Assembly (NCBI GenBank): GCA_913776615.1
Contig: CAJYPK010000061.1
Span: 39,204 to 103,203, forward strand
Direction: 5' to 3'
Source: an uncultured Hymenobacter sp.
Lineage (GTDB): Bacteria; Bacteroidota; Bacteroidia; Cytophagales; Hymenobacteraceae
DNA: 64,000 nt
The position numbers were made by a program, and so were the translations under genes. Shown here one piece after another: positions 27,492-40,858 of this stretch (positions within the stretch are counted from its first letter, which is position 1; each line of letters starts with the position of its first letter). The notes under the pieces are model-generated. The model was not told the origin of the DNA. It saw only the letters and a program-made list of their open reading frames with translations, and did not search any database.

Positions 27492-27527
27492 GCCGGCAAT
27501 GCTGGTGCAACGGACTTGGCCGTTTTC

Positions 27528-27556
27528 AGCCGCTCCATAACCGGGGCGGCTTTTTT
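27528..27556 (+). terminator. Rho-independent terminator
   Basis: Stem AGCCGC / GCGGCT with a 12-nt loop, then T6G, 37 bp after the stop of the primase-like gene. Confidence 0.75.
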
Positions 27557-27576
27557 GTGTGCGGCAAGGCGGGTGC

Positions 27577-27912
27577 TTACGTGGCGGGCGGCAGGAGCAA
27601 GGTCAGTAGCTGCTGCTGCAGCTGTTCCATGGCCGTCATGCGCTCGGCAAGCTGCCCGATGGCGGCCAGGATTTCTTCCGTTGCCGGAGAGGCCTGGGCG
27701 GTGGCCACGGCGGTGGGCGTGCGCCCGCGCTCCTTGCGCCGACGGGCTTTGATTGCCGACTGACTTTCGAGCGGGTGGGCCCGCCCGGCCCGCTGGTTGC
27801 AGGCCGCTACCCGGCAGGGGCTGCCGCAGTATTTCTGCACCCACCGCTTCTTGGGGACAAACTTTCGCCGGCAGTATTCGCAGGCAATCTGGGAGGTGTC
27901 GAGGAGTGACAA
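27577..27912 (-). CDS. Small Cys-rich (zinc-ribbon-like) protein
   Basis: The 111-residue protein has CEYCRRKF near the start and QKYCGSPCRVAACNQ 15 residues later, a treble-clef or zinc-ribbon pattern. A basic stretch (IKARRRKERGR) and a leucine/glutamine-rich C-terminal helix, possibly a coiled coil, follow. No ATG is available after the upstream in-frame stop; the TTG at 27912 is the best start. It is convergent with the primase gene. It may bind nucleic acid. Another open frame covers the same DNA, but the cysteine pattern favours this one. Confidence 0.6.
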   Translation of the reverse strand: MSLLDTSQIACEYCRRKFVPKKRWVQKYCGSPCRVAACNQRAGRAHPLESQSAIKARRRKERGRTPTAVATAQASPATEEILAAIGQLAERMTAMEQLQQQLLTLLLPPAT

Positions 27913-28407
27913 AGGCGTTTCGCGTTAATACCAATTGCAAGTAACGAAAACACATTTTGTGTCCTATGAATCGCTACCCGGCGGTCGCAGGTTTGCAGCG
28001 ATGAACCTGCTCCGAATTTTTGCTCCGACCTTCCAACGGGCTACCGCCCCGCCGTCCCGTGATGGAGTTGTATCTGCTCCCCCGGCTAAATCACGCTTGC
28101 AGCCCCCATAAGCGGGCTGTAAATGAGCGTGCATTTCTGGCAAAGCATTGACTTGTATTGGGTTGACTTTCTGGCAGCATCAGATAAACCGCTCGCTGGC
28201 TTCGCTCACCTTTGCGAGTGTCCGAGCTGGGCAACCCCAACATTTCCCGGATTCAAAAAAAAGTTTGCCATTCACCCCCATTTGGACTGCCGACGATGTG
28301 GCAGGGGGGCTACTTAGTCTCGTCGGGGCGAATTAACGCCGCCTCGCGCAAATCTGGTTACTCACTTCAACCCCCGGGTCTGACGCCCGACTTTCTGAAC
28401 ACCTAAC
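27913..28407. other. Gene-poor intergenic stretch
   Basis: About 495 bp between the Cys-rich gene and a small membrane protein gene. Short open frames exist, but their composition is not protein-like and no family is recognised. There may be a promoter for the rightward gene near the end. No repeat or hairpin of note is seen. Confidence 0.5.
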
Positions 28408-28647
28408 ATGAGTACAATTAACATTGCCGTTTACACGGCCCTGCTGACCTTGGTAGCCGCCGGGCTATACGTCATTTTTCGATTCGTACAGCTTTACCGC
28501 GAAGTGACCCGGCCCCAGGTGCCGGTGTCGGCCCCGGCGGCCCCGTTCGTGCATCCCGGGAAAAAAGTAACGACCTACACCTTTTCGGTTATTCAGGAAG
28601 TGGTGGTGCCACCCGCCCCGGCGTTCGCGCCTCGCCCTGCGCATTAG
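28408..28647 (+). CDS. Small single-pass membrane protein
   Basis: The 79-residue protein has one membrane helix (AVYTALLTLVAAGLYVIFRF) near the N-terminus and a Pro/Val-rich tail. Start ATG at 28408. It heads the metal island on the plus strand; no family is recognised. Placement beside metal transport genes suggests, but does not show, a related role. Confidence 0.6.
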   Translation: MSTINIAVYTALLTLVAAGLYVIFRFVQLYREVTRPQVPVSAPAAPFVHPGKKVTTYTFSVIQEVVVPPAPAFAPRPAH

Positions 28648-28665
28648 ATGGGCGGGCAGGTTTGC

Positions 28666-28764
28666 TTACGTTGTGTAGTACTGGCTCAGCAACACCAGCA
28701 ACCCCAGAGCCAGGTAGATGCCGAAGCGTTGAAGTTTCAGGGCGGGCTTATGATGGTGGCACAT
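28666..28764 (-). CDS. Very small His-rich membrane peptide (32 aa)
   Basis: A 32-residue frame starts with MCHHHKPALKLQRFG, continues into one hydrophobic helix (IYLALGLLVLLSQ) and ends YYTT. The soluble head has Cys and three adjacent His, a plausible metal ligand set. It is convergent with the preceding 79-residue gene, overlaps no other convincing gene, and lies within the metal island. Its small size makes this a suggestion only; the coherent head-helix layout is the main support. Confidence 0.5.
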   Translation of the reverse strand: MCHHHKPALKLQRFGIYLALGLLVLLSQYYTT

Positions 28765-28843
28765 GCGGGGCCAACACGGCCCCCGGCCATTCCGTTGCAT
28801 TTGGGCGGCGTCCCGTATAATTCGGCTTTCGAGCTACTTGGTT

Positions 28844-29104
28844 ATGGCCTATCCCGAAGACGATACTGCCGGCATGACGCAGCTCCTGCGCTACGTGCTC
28901 ACCATCGACAATATGTGCGGGCCGGACTGCATCGGGTGGGTGCGCGAGCGGCTGGTGGGCCTGGGCCTGGTAGTGGACCGCGTGGCCGTGGGCGAAGCCG
29001 AAGTGGCCACGGCCCACGTCAACGGCCCCGACCTCAACGCCATTCATGCCGCGTTGGAAAGCGGCGGCTACCAGTTGGTGGGGGCCGTAACCAAATTCGG
29101 CTAG
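28844..29104 (+). CDS. HMA-like small metal-binding protein
   Basis: The ATG at 28844 (MAYPEDDTAGMTQLLRYVLT) gives 86 residues. The core YVLTIDNMCGPDCIGWVRERL, then VVDRVAVGEAEVA and a C-terminal LNAIHAALESGGYQLVGA, follows the beta-alpha-beta-beta-alpha-beta plan of heavy-metal-associated domains. CGPDC has three residues between the cysteines instead of two. It resembles HMA-like domains common in Bacteroidota next to efflux genes. A chaperone or sensor role is inferred. It is divergent from nothing and convergent with the long metal operon. Confidence 0.65.
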   Translation: MAYPEDDTAGMTQLLRYVLTIDNMCGPDCIGWVRERLVGLGLVVDRVAVGEAEVATAHVNGPDLNAIHAALESGGYQLVGAVTKFG

Positions 29105-29139
29105 CCAAAGGTGGAATGAGCACAAAGCCCATTTGTTAA

Positions 29140-29406
29140 TCAGGCCACAGTAGTGCTGACTACGTGGCTGCGGGCTTCGGGCTCGCCCTGCTGAGTTTCG
29201 TGCTGCACGTAGTATTCCAGCAGGGTGCCGGGCGCAAAAGTGTCGGTATCAAGGAAGGGCGAGCGGGCGTTGACGGCCACCCGCTGCCAGGTGGAGGCCT
29301 CGCCTCCGACGCGGCGAAAGACGTGGGCAACTTCCAGCAGCTCCTTTGAGAAAGCTAGGTGGCGGCCGTTGGGCTCCAGGGTCAGGTCAATTTTGGCGGT
29401 GTGCAT
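29140..29406 (-). CDS. Small protein at the end of the metal efflux operon
   Basis: The 88-residue protein has no signal peptide and no recognised family; it contains VFRRVGGEASTWQRVAVNAR and a beta-rich C-terminus. It is the last gene of the leftward operon, 26 bp after the ZIP gene, and starts at a clear ATG (29406). Likely a real gene because spacing and codon use match the operon. Confidence 0.6.
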   Translation of the reverse strand: MHTAKIDLTLEPNGRHLAFSKELLEVAHVFRRVGGEASTWQRVAVNARSPFLDTDTFAPGTLLEYYVQHETQQGEPEARSHVVSTTVA

Positions 29407-29432
29407 GCGTAGCGTAGTTGAATAGGGCGAGG

Positions 29433-30236
29433 TCAGGCGACCATGCCCAGAATTAAAAACAGGAGGAAGCCCACAAAAAAGGCCAGCGTGAGCAGCGGCG
29501 TTTCGGTTTCCTCGTGCGCTTCGGTCAGCAACTCCTCGGTGACCAGAAACAGCAACGCGGCCAGGCCAAAGGAAAGCACGATTTCCAACAAGTTGCCGGT
29601 GGCCCCGCGCAGCACTGTGGTGCCAATGCCCGCCCCGACCAATAGCATGAGCGAAGTGCCGGCCACAATCGCGACGGCCCGGCCCTTGCCGTGGCCATCC
29701 TGCCGCAACTCAATGGCCGTGGCCAGGCCCAGCGACAGCAGCTCGATGGTGAGGGCAATGGCCAGCAGGGTGCCTTCCTTCGCGCCCGCCGCAAAGCCGA
29801 TGCCCAGCAGCAGCCCGTCAATGAGAATATCAATGCCAATGGCCACCAGCAGGCCCCAGGGAAGGGAGGCCGCGGTGGGTGGGGCGGTTACGCCGGCGCT
29901 TCCGGCCGGCGCATCGCCTACTTCCCCAGGCTCCTCTTTCTTTTCGAGGCGCTGGGTGAAGTAGCGCAGTCCCAGCATGGTGGCCACGCCCAGCCCAAAG
30001 CCCAGCGCCACTTCGTAGGGCGCATGGTGCTGCACAATGTCGGGCAGCAGCTCGACGGCCACGACCGAGAAGATGACGCCCGCCGCGAAGTGCAGAATGG
30101 CGCTGCGCAGCTTCGGGCCGGGGGCCCGCCACACGGCCAGGGCCGCGCCGGCAATCATGACCACGGCCGGCAGCAGCGAAAAGCCCAGCATGGTGGACCA
30201 GGGCGGCGTGACGGCGGCGGGAATAGTAAGCAGCAT
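29433..30236 (-). CDS. ZIP-family metal transporter
   Basis: The 267-residue protein has about eight membrane helices. The conserved elements are HFAAGVIFSVVAVELLPDI in an early helix, IDILIDGLLLGIGFAAG and then ELLSLGLATAIELRQDG, the helix 4/5 metal site region of ZIP proteins; a Glu-rich loop with EETET lies near the end. ZIP proteins move divalent metals into the cytosol. Within an operon otherwise devoted to efflux it may balance zinc or move metal between compartments. It is 20 bp after the DUF305 gene. Confidence 0.87.
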   Translation of the reverse strand: MLLTIPAAVTPPWSTMLGFSLLPAVVMIAGAALAVWRAPGPKLRSAILHFAAGVIFSVVAVELLPDIVQHHAPYEVALGFGLGVATMLGLRYFTQRLEKKEEPGEVGDAPAGSAGVTAPPTAASLPWGLLVAIGIDILIDGLLLGIGFAAGAKEGTLLAIALTIELLSLGLATAIELRQDGHGKGRAVAIVAGTSLMLLVGAGIGTTVLRGATGNLLEIVLSFGLAALLFLVTEELLTEAHEETETPLLTLAFFVGFLLFLILGMVA

Positions 30237-30256
30237 GGATGAAGCGGATGTAAATG

Positions 30257-30937
30257 TTAGTGGGAGGAGTTTGCCGCGTGAGCCTTGAGCCAGCGCTGGT
30301 ACTGCTTGATTTCGGCCTGCTCGTCACGCACAATCTGGCGGGCGGCGTTTCTTACTTCCGCGTCCTTGCCATAGGCCAGCTCGGTTTGGGCCAGGGCCAC
30401 CCCCGTTTGGTGATGCACCTGCATAATCGTGGCAAAATCAGCATCAAGGGTGCCAGGCAGGGACGGCGGCTGGCGCAGGGGAGCCAGCGCGGCTGTGATG
30501 CGGCGCACAAACGGGTCTTGGGCGTTGCCAAGCCGGTATTCCTGGCCCGCCGGCGGCTGCCGGGTGAGGGCCAGCGTGAGCACGTGGTTGTCGCGCTCAT
30601 GGCCCTTGAGCACGTGCTGGGCCAGGGCGCGCAGGGTTGAGTCTTTGCCGTGCGATAGTTCTACCGCCGCCAGCCGCTGGGCCCCGTGGTGGTACACGCT
30701 CATCAGGCGGGCAAAGTCGTCGTCCCAGCACCCGAGGCGGTGCACCGTATCGAGCTGCTGCGCGAGCAACTGCAGGGTATCGCCCAGGGCCGGGGGCGCG
30801 GCCACGGGAGCCGGCTTCGGCTTAGTTCCGGCGTGCACTTCCAGTTCGTGCTCATCTGTATCGTGCCGAGAGCTGCAGCTGCTGATGAGCCCGCTTCCTG
30901 CCAGTAGCCAGACCAGAATCAAGAATGAAACCTTCAT
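30257..30937 (-). CDS. DUF305-type lipoprotein
   Basis: The 226-residue protein has a lipoprotein signal (VWLLAGSGLISSCSS) and two helical repeats of DUF305 type. One contains DDDFARLMSVYHHGAQRLAAV, the other DADFATIMQVHHQTGVALA, both with the paired histidines typical of this family. DUF305 proteins form ferritin-like four-helix folds and often accompany copper or other metal-resistance genes. Likely a periplasmic metal binder. It is 30 bp after the P-type ATPase gene. Confidence 0.8.
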   Translation of the reverse strand: MKVSFLILVWLLAGSGLISSCSSRHDTDEHELEVHAGTKPKPAPVAAPPALGDTLQLLAQQLDTVHRLGCWDDDFARLMSVYHHGAQRLAAVELSHGKDSTLRALAQHVLKGHERDNHVLTLALTRQPPAGQEYRLGNAQDPFVRRITAALAPLRQPPSLPGTLDADFATIMQVHHQTGVALAQTELAYGKDAEVRNAARQIVRDEQAEIKQYQRWLKAHAANSSH

Positions 30938-30967
30938 GTTTCGTGCTTCGGGTGATGTCTAATGGGC

Positions 30968-33127
30968 TTACGTTTTGGCGGGTGCGGCTTTGCTGGTGAA
31001 GTCCATCCGTTGAATCCGCACGGCGTTGAGAATGGCCAGCAGGGCCACGCCCACGTCGGCAAACACCGCTTCCCACATGGTGGCCACGCCGCCGGCCCCC
31101 AGCGCCAGCACGATGACTTTCACAATAAAGGCCAGCCAGATATTCTGCCACACCACGCTATGGGTGGCGCGGGCAATGCGGCGGGCCGTGGCAATCTTGC
31201 TCGGGTGGTCGGTTTGAATCACCACGTCGGCCGTTTCGATGGTGGCATCGGAGCCCAGCCCGCCCATGGCAATGCCCACGTCGGCCAGGGCCACCACCGG
31301 GGCATCGTTCACCCCGTCGCCCACGAAGGCCAGCTTGCGGCCCTCGGTGAGGTACTGCTGCACGTATTTGGCCTTGTCTTCGGGCAGCAGCCCGCCGTGG
31401 GCTTCGGTGATTCCTAACTCTTTGGCTACGCGCTGCACGATGCTGTCCTTGTCGCCGGAGAGCATGACCAGCTTGCTGATGCCGTCGGCTTTCAGCTCCT
31501 GCACGGCGCGGGCCGCGTCCTCTTTCGGGGCGTCAGCCACGGTCAGGTAGCCGGCATATTTTCCGTCCACGGCCGCCACCACGATGCTGTCCACCACCTG
31601 GTCGACTTCGGGCGGGTAGGCTACGCTGAACTTGGTCAGCAGCTTGGTGTTGCCAGCCAGTACGTCGCGGCCGTCCACCTTGCCGCGCAGGCCGTGGCCG
31701 GCAATTTCCTCCACGTTATCGACGGGCACGCCCGCCGCGGCCGCCCCGACGTGGGCCACCACCGCCTTGGCAATGGGGTGCGTCGATTTGGTTTCCAGCG
31801 CCCCCACCAGGCGCAGCAGCTGCTCGGGGGTAATGCCGGCTGCCGGCTGCACCTGCTGCACGGCAAATACGCCCTGCGTGAGCGTGCCGGTCTTGTCCAT
31901 TACCACGGTATCAATTTCGCGCAGCACGTCCAGGAAGTTGGAGCCCTTAAACAGGATGCCCGCTTTCGAAGCCGCGCCGATGCCGCCGAAGTAGCCCAGC
32001 GGAATGCTGATGACCAGCGCGCAGGGGCAGGAAATGACCAGAAACACCAGCGCCCGGTAAAGCCAGTCGCGGAACACGTAGTCGCTCACCACGAAGTAGG
32101 GCACCACAATCAGCAGCACGGCCAGCCCCACCACGATGGGGGTATAGATTTTGGCAAACTTGGTGATGAACTGCTGCGTTTTGGCTTTGCGGCCCACCGC
32201 GTCCTGCACCATGGCCAGGATTTTCGAGAGCTTGGTGTCTTTAAAAGCGGCCGTCACGGTCACCTGAATCAGGGATTCCAGGTTAATCATGCCGGCCAGT
32301 ACGGCCTCGCCCGGCTGCTTGGTTTGCGGGGCCGACTCGCCGGTAAGGGCGGCCGTGTTAAAGCTGGCCTCCTTACCGTTGAGGGTGCCATCGAGGGCTA
32401 CTTTCTCGCCGGGCTTTACTTCCATCACGTCGCCTACCTGCACCGCTTTGGGGTCGAGCACCAGCGACTGGCCGCCGCGCACCACGGTCACTTCGGTGGC
32501 CTGAATTTCGAGCAGGGCCTTGATGCTGCGCTTGGCCCGGTTCACGGCCGCGTCCTGAAACAGCTCGCCCACAGTGTAAAACAGCATCACGGCCACCCCT
32601 TCCGGGTACTCGCCAATAGCAAAGGCCCCGAGCGTGGCCAGACTCATGAGCAGAAACTCGTTGAAGATGTTGCCGCTGGGAATGCTGAGCACGGCGGCTT
32701 TCACCACCTTCCAGCCCACCAGCACGAAGGCCAGCCCGTACCAAACCAGGCGCACATAACCAGCAAAAAAGCCGACTTTATAGTAGTCTAGCGCGATGCC
32801 GGCTAGCAGCAGCGCGAAGCTGATGCCCGGCACCAGGTAGGGGTTGTCGCCGGCCGGGCCGTGGTCGTGCCCGTCGTGGTCGTGGCCCGCGTGGTCGTCA
32901 TCTTCCGCGTCTCCCAGGCTCAGTTCGCCGGGGTCGTGCTGATGGCCGGCGTGGTCGTGGGGCGCTTCGGCCGGGGCGTGGTCGTGGCCGGGTACGTCGT
33001 GGCCCTGGGGAGCGGCCGCCGCGTCGGGCGTGAGCTGCGCCCGGGTGAGCGCGCCTGCGTTTTCGGGCTGCACCTGCTTGGCGGTGTTCAGCTCCTCGTC
33101 GAGGTTATTGGATGAAGGGTCAGGCAT
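30968..33127 (-). CDS. P1B-type heavy-metal ATPase (Zn/Cd/Co type)
   Basis: The 719-residue ATPase exports divalent metals from the cytosol. Its motifs are TGES (about 262-265), the intramembrane CPC (367-369) in SCPCALVIS, the phosphorylation site DKTGT (411-415), STHPIAKAVV and GDGVNDAPV. The N-terminus has no CXXC metal-binding domain; instead residues 40-90 are rich in His and Asp (GHDHDGHDHG), which suits zinc, cadmium or cobalt. It lies between the NicO-like gene and the DUF305 lipoprotein gene in the metal operon. Confidence 0.92.
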   Translation of the reverse strand: MPDPSSNNLDEELNTAKQVQPENAGALTRAQLTPDAAAAPQGHDVPGHDHAPAEAPHDHAGHQHDPGELSLGDAEDDDHAGHDHDGHDHGPAGDNPYLVPGISFALLLAGIALDYYKVGFFAGYVRLVWYGLAFVLVGWKVVKAAVLSIPSGNIFNEFLLMSLATLGAFAIGEYPEGVAVMLFYTVGELFQDAAVNRAKRSIKALLEIQATEVTVVRGGQSLVLDPKAVQVGDVMEVKPGEKVALDGTLNGKEASFNTAALTGESAPQTKQPGEAVLAGMINLESLIQVTVTAAFKDTKLSKILAMVQDAVGRKAKTQQFITKFAKIYTPIVVGLAVLLIVVPYFVVSDYVFRDWLYRALVFLVISCPCALVISIPLGYFGGIGAASKAGILFKGSNFLDVLREIDTVVMDKTGTLTQGVFAVQQVQPAAGITPEQLLRLVGALETKSTHPIAKAVVAHVGAAAAGVPVDNVEEIAGHGLRGKVDGRDVLAGNTKLLTKFSVAYPPEVDQVVDSIVVAAVDGKYAGYLTVADAPKEDAARAVQELKADGISKLVMLSGDKDSIVQRVAKELGITEAHGGLLPEDKAKYVQQYLTEGRKLAFVGDGVNDAPVVALADVGIAMGGLGSDATIETADVVIQTDHPSKIATARRIARATHSVVWQNIWLAFIVKVIVLALGAGGVATMWEAVFADVGVALLAILNAVRIQRMDFTSKAAPAKT

Positions 33128-33178
33128 GGAGTCAAGAATGAGTGTTCAGAATAGAAAAAGAACCGGGCGCAGCTGGCG

Positions 33179-33793
33179 CTACCAGTCCACGAAAAAACCG
33201 GCCACGCCCACCAGCACCAGCACCGCGCCGGTTAGCCGCCGCTCGTACCGGGCCAGGCCGTCGAGCCGGAGCCGGCCGAGGCCCCGGTGCGCCAGCGCCA
33301 CCAGCGCGCACATGGCCGACACCGAGGCGAGCAGGTACACGCCCATCAGCCCGGCCAGCGCCGCCGGGCCGTGGGTGCCAGCGGCCAGAAAAAAGGTTTG
33401 AATCTCCAGGCAGGGTGCCAGGAACATGGTGGCCGCCAGCCCCAGCACCACCCGGCGGCGGGACCGGCGCAGCTGCACGGGGGAGGGGTCCGGATGCGTG
33501 TGCCCCCGTCCCGAAAAAGCGTAGAGCACCCCGATGCCGATGAGCAGCCCGGGCCCCACCCACCCCGCGGCCCGCGCAAACCGCCCGGAGAGCTGCCAGC
33601 CCAGCAGGCCCAGCGCCAGCCCGATGCCCACCGTGCTCAGCACATGGGCCAGCCCGGCCACCGCCGTCACGCCCACGGCCCGCCGCAGGGGCCACTTTTC
33701 GGCGCGGGCCACCGCCAGCACCGGGGCCCAGTGGTTGGGGATGGTGGCGTGCAGCAGGCTCAGCAGCAAGGCTCCGGTGAATAATTCCAGCAT
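33179..33793 (-). CDS. NicO/RcnA-like nickel-cobalt efflux or TauE-type permease
   Basis: The 204-residue protein has about six membrane helices. The first carries LLHATIPNHWAPVLAVARA, similar to the H-A-x-x-P-x-H pattern of NicO/RcnA metal transporters, and a loop contains the His-rich GRGHTHPDPS. A later helix has CLEIQTFFLA. This indicates export of Ni, Co or a similar ion. It is 18 bp downstream of the CzcB gene, and 51 bp separate it from the ATPase. The broader sulfite-exporter-like superfamily is the alternative. Confidence 0.78.
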   Translation of the reverse strand: MLELFTGALLLSLLHATIPNHWAPVLAVARAEKWPLRRAVGVTAVAGLAHVLSTVGIGLALGLLGWQLSGRFARAAGWVGPGLLIGIGVLYAFSGRGHTHPDPSPVQLRRSRRRVVLGLAATMFLAPCLEIQTFFLAAGTHGPAALAGLMGVYLLASVSAMCALVALAHRGLGRLRLDGLARYERRLTGAVLVLVGVAGFFVDW

Positions 33794-33811
33794 GGGGCAG
33801 GTTGTCAGGGG

Positions 33812-34990
33812 TTACTCTTCCTCCTCGGCGTTTTTGAGCTTGCCGAGCAAGGCATAAGCCCCCTCTACGACAAAGCGCAGCGGTTTGCCCTGCTCGGTGG
33901 CCGGCAGGTGAAACTCGGTGTAGCCGTCTTCGCTCACGCCGCGCGTCACGGGCACGAGGCGGTAGGTGGCCCGGCCGGCGGCCGGGCCCGAATCGGTGGC
34001 CACAAACACGTAGGACTGGGCCCCGTACTGCACCACCGCTTTTTCCGGCAGGGTGGGCACGGTCACGCGGTTAGTTTCGATGACGGCCCGCACGAAGGTG
34101 CCCGGCAGCAACTGTTCGTCTTCCCGGTCCAGGTGGGCGTGCACCCGCACCGTGCGCTCGTCGCTGATGGTTTTGCTGATGAGGTACACGTGGGCCGTGC
34201 GCTCCCGGCTCAGCGAGTCGTTGCCCAGGGAAAAGCGCACCAGCTGATTTTCCTTCACCTGCGGAATGTCCTTTTCAAACACGGTCAGCTCGACGTGCAG
34301 GTGCTCGGGGTTGACGATTTCAAACAGCACGTCGGTGGGCGTCACGCTCTGGCCGATGCTCACGTTCACGGCCTTCACGAAGCCTCCTTTGGGGGCCCGC
34401 AGGATGGCCGTGCTCACGATGTTCCCGCCGATGGGCAGGCCGGCCAGGCGCAGGCGGGCGGCCTGGGCATTGGTTTTTACTTGCAGGCCCTCGTACTCGG
34501 CCTGGGCACGCTGAAAGTTCTTTTGGGGCGCTACCTCCTGCCGGTACAGCTCGCCCTGGCGCTCGTACTCAGCTTTAGCGAACTTAAGCTGGCTGCGGGT
34601 TTCCTGGTAGTCCTGCTGCAGCTGCACGAAGTCGGGGTTGCGGATGACGGCCAGCACCTGGCCGGCGCGCACCCGCGAGCCCTGCAGCAGGTCGGTCCGG
34701 TCCACGAAGCCGCCGAGCGGGGCGCTGACCGATACCAGGTTTTCGGGCGGCACGTCGAGCACGCCGTTCACTTTCAGCCCCCCGCTCATGGGGCGCTCGG
34801 TGAGGGCGCCCAGGCGCACGCCGCCCACTTGCTGCTCGGCAGCGGTGAGCGTGACGCGGTCGGCGGGGCCTTTCTCGGCCGCTTCCCCGCCGGGGGCGGC
34901 GGCCGTTTCTTCTTTTTCCGTGGGGGCTTCCTTGGAGCCGCAGCCGCTTAGCAGGCCGAGCAGCACCAGGGGGAGGGCTAGGTATCGCAT
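33812..34990 (-). CDS. czcB: CzcB/CusB-type periplasmic adaptor of an RND efflux pump
   Basis: The 392-residue membrane fusion protein has a lipoprotein signal (VLLGLLSGCGSKE), an acidic linker and then the barrel-hairpin-lipoyl layout. The lipoyl half-motifs are VSVSAPLGGFVDRTDLLQG and ILRAPKGGFVKAVNVSIG, with a long coiled hairpin between (residues about 125-185). It joins the inner-membrane pump to the outer-membrane channel, both of which are encoded by the single upstream fusion gene 48 bp away. Confidence 0.9.
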   Translation of the reverse strand: MRYLALPLVLLGLLSGCGSKEAPTEKEETAAAPGGEAAEKGPADRVTLTAAEQQVGGVRLGALTERPMSGGLKVNGVLDVPPENLVSVSAPLGGFVDRTDLLQGSRVRAGQVLAVIRNPDFVQLQQDYQETRSQLKFAKAEYERQGELYRQEVAPQKNFQRAQAEYEGLQVKTNAQAARLRLAGLPIGGNIVSTAILRAPKGGFVKAVNVSIGQSVTPTDVLFEIVNPEHLHVELTVFEKDIPQVKENQLVRFSLGNDSLSRERTAHVYLISKTISDERTVRVHAHLDREDEQLLPGTFVRAVIETNRVTVPTLPEKAVVQYGAQSYVFVATDSGPAAGRATYRLVPVTRGVSEDGYTEFHLPATEQGKPLRFVVEGAYALLGKLKNAEEEE

Positions 34991-35038
34991 GATGATTCTG
35001 AGGTTGAAGGGAGAAGGCGTAGCGCGGCGCGGGCCAGG

Positions 35039-39487
<4,449 letters not shown>

Positions 39488-39600
39488 CCGCTGGTTGGGG
39501 GTTAGGTCTAACGCTTCCGTGAAACTCTGCGGCCCGGTGGCTCCGGCACAAGCGGCGGGAGCAAAGGGGGCATAACCGATTCAGCGCCAAACGCTAAATC

Positions 39601-39623
39601 GCCCGTCACGCACCGCGACGGGC
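39601..39623 (-). other. Inverted repeat in the operon leader
   Basis: GCCCGTC and GACGGGC separated by 9 nt lie in the 175-bp gap between the DUF6660-like gene and czcA. There is no T-run, so it is more likely an RNA-stabilising or processing hairpin than a full terminator. Confidence 0.4.
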
Positions 39624-39662
39624 CACCCGGAGGGGGTGGTCAGCAGGAAAATAGGGAAAGGG

Positions 39663-39989
39663 TTAGGCTTGGGGCGGCTGCCACACAGACCCGAGCGCCC
39701 GCGTTGGGGCGGCCACAACCAGCCGGCCGTGCCGGAGACTGGTAGCCCATTCAGTGGGCGGAGTATAGGCCACCTGATTGCCCAGCGGTACGGGCATCAC
39801 GGCCCCGCCGCAGCAATGGCACTGGCACAGCGGCGAGCACCAGTCGCCAAATGCGCCGGCCCCGCAGTCGGAATGCGAAGCGGCCACGGTTGTTTGCTGC
39901 TGGTCCTTGCACACGGGTACTTCGTCCGTGCAGGAAAGGCACGAGAGGCAGGCGAAGTAGAAGGCAAAAAACAGGGCGAGCAGGCGCAT
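39663..39989 (-). CDS. DUF6660-like small Cys/His-rich protein
   Basis: The ATG at 39989 (MRLLALFFAFYFACLSCLSC) gives 108 residues: a short hydrophobic segment with embedded cysteines and a region with WCSPLCQCHCCGG. This pattern matches DUF6660-type proteins that precede czc/cus genes in Bacteroidota. It is probably secreted or membrane-bound and binds metal through its clustered cysteines. It is the first gene of the long metal operon, so a promoter should lie just upstream. Confidence 0.72.
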   Translation of the reverse strand: MRLLALFFAFYFACLSCLSCTDEVPVCKDQQQTTVAASHSDCGAGAFGDWCSPLCQCHCCGGAVMPVPLGNQVAYTPPTEWATSLRHGRLVVAAPTRALGSVWQPPQA

Positions 39990-40078
39990 GTGCTGGCAAA
40001 GGTAGCGAATCCGGGTAAATGAGCCGGGATTTTGGGCCGGGTCACTTACCGCGCAACGCCTCAAAGGGGCGCCCTCCG

Positions 40079-40858
40079 TTAGGTACGGGGAACCGACGCG
40101 GACAGCTGATACGTCAGGGATTTTCCGTGCTGGCCCCGCATAAAGTCCATGAATACCGCCAGGTCCTCTGCCACCCGGCTCTGCTCCAGGGCCTCGAAAT
40201 ACGCCTGGCGGTCCTCCCGGAACACAATGGTCAGCGGCTGGCCGTAGTAGCGCTGCACGTAGTTCATCAGCAGCCGGGAGGTGCGCCCGTTGCCGTCGTT
40301 GAAGGGGTGAATGCTCACCAGCCGCTGGTGGGCCTCGAAGGCCAGCTCCAGCTGCTCGCGCAGGGTGGCCGCCGCCGGCATCCGCTCGCGCAGCTCCCCC
40401 ACTAGGGCAGCGACCAGAGCCGGCACCTTCTGCGCGTTGGGAAACGAGCTGGCCCCGACGATGAACACGTTGTTGCGGCGCAGGTCGCCCTGCGTGGGGT
40501 CCACGGTGCCCAGGGCCGTGTTGGTAAGCCGGCCGGTGCTGCGCATCACGGCCCCCGCCAACTCCCGCAGGAAGGCCGGGCCGGGCAGCTGCCGCGCGTC
40601 GGCCCGCTCCAGGGCCAGGTCGAGGGCGCGGGCGTGGTCGCCCAGCATGTCGTAGCCTTCCAGCGGCTTACCCGGACCCAGCACGGGCGCTTCGCCCAAT
40701 AAGAAGTCGAAGGCTTCGAGCACCGTCACGCGGGAGCCCTCAATCATGGTGGAGTGGGCCGATACCATCACCTGACTAAGCTGCTGGCTGGTTTGCTGGC
40801 GCACCGGGGGCAGCTGCTGCACCAGCTCGGTGAGGTGCTCAATCTCGGTCCACGTCAT
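40079..40858 (-). CDS. fic: Fic-domain AMP-transferase
   Basis: The 259-residue Fic protein has the catalytic motif HPFNDGNGR at about residues 184-192, with the base His184. An N-terminal inhibitory motif of [S/T]xxxE[G/N] type is present as STMIEG (36-41), so activity is likely restrained in cis. The enzyme would transfer AMP, or another nucleotide group, to a protein hydroxyl. Its start overlaps the stop of the upstream 100-residue gene by 4 bp, suggesting a co-translated pair. Confidence 0.9.
   Translation of the reverse strand: MTWTEIEHLTELVQQLPPVRQQTSQQLSQVMVSAHSTMIEGSRVTVLEAFDFLLGEAPVLGPGKPLEGYDMLGDHARALDLALERADARQLPGPAFLRELAGAVMRSTGRLTNTALGTVDPTQGDLRRNNVFIVGASSFPNAQKVPALVAALVGELRERMPAAATLREQLELAFEAHQRLVSIHPFNDGNGRTSRLLMNYVQRYYGQPLTIVFREDRQAYFEALEQSRVAEDLAVFMDFMRGQHGKSLTYQLSASVPRT

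Noticed and set aside
28648..29139. 163-residue plus-strand frame
   Set aside because: Covers the HMA-like gene in another frame and is basic low-complexity sequence.
31694..32791. 365-residue plus-strand frame
   Set aside because: Antisense of the P1B ATPase gene.
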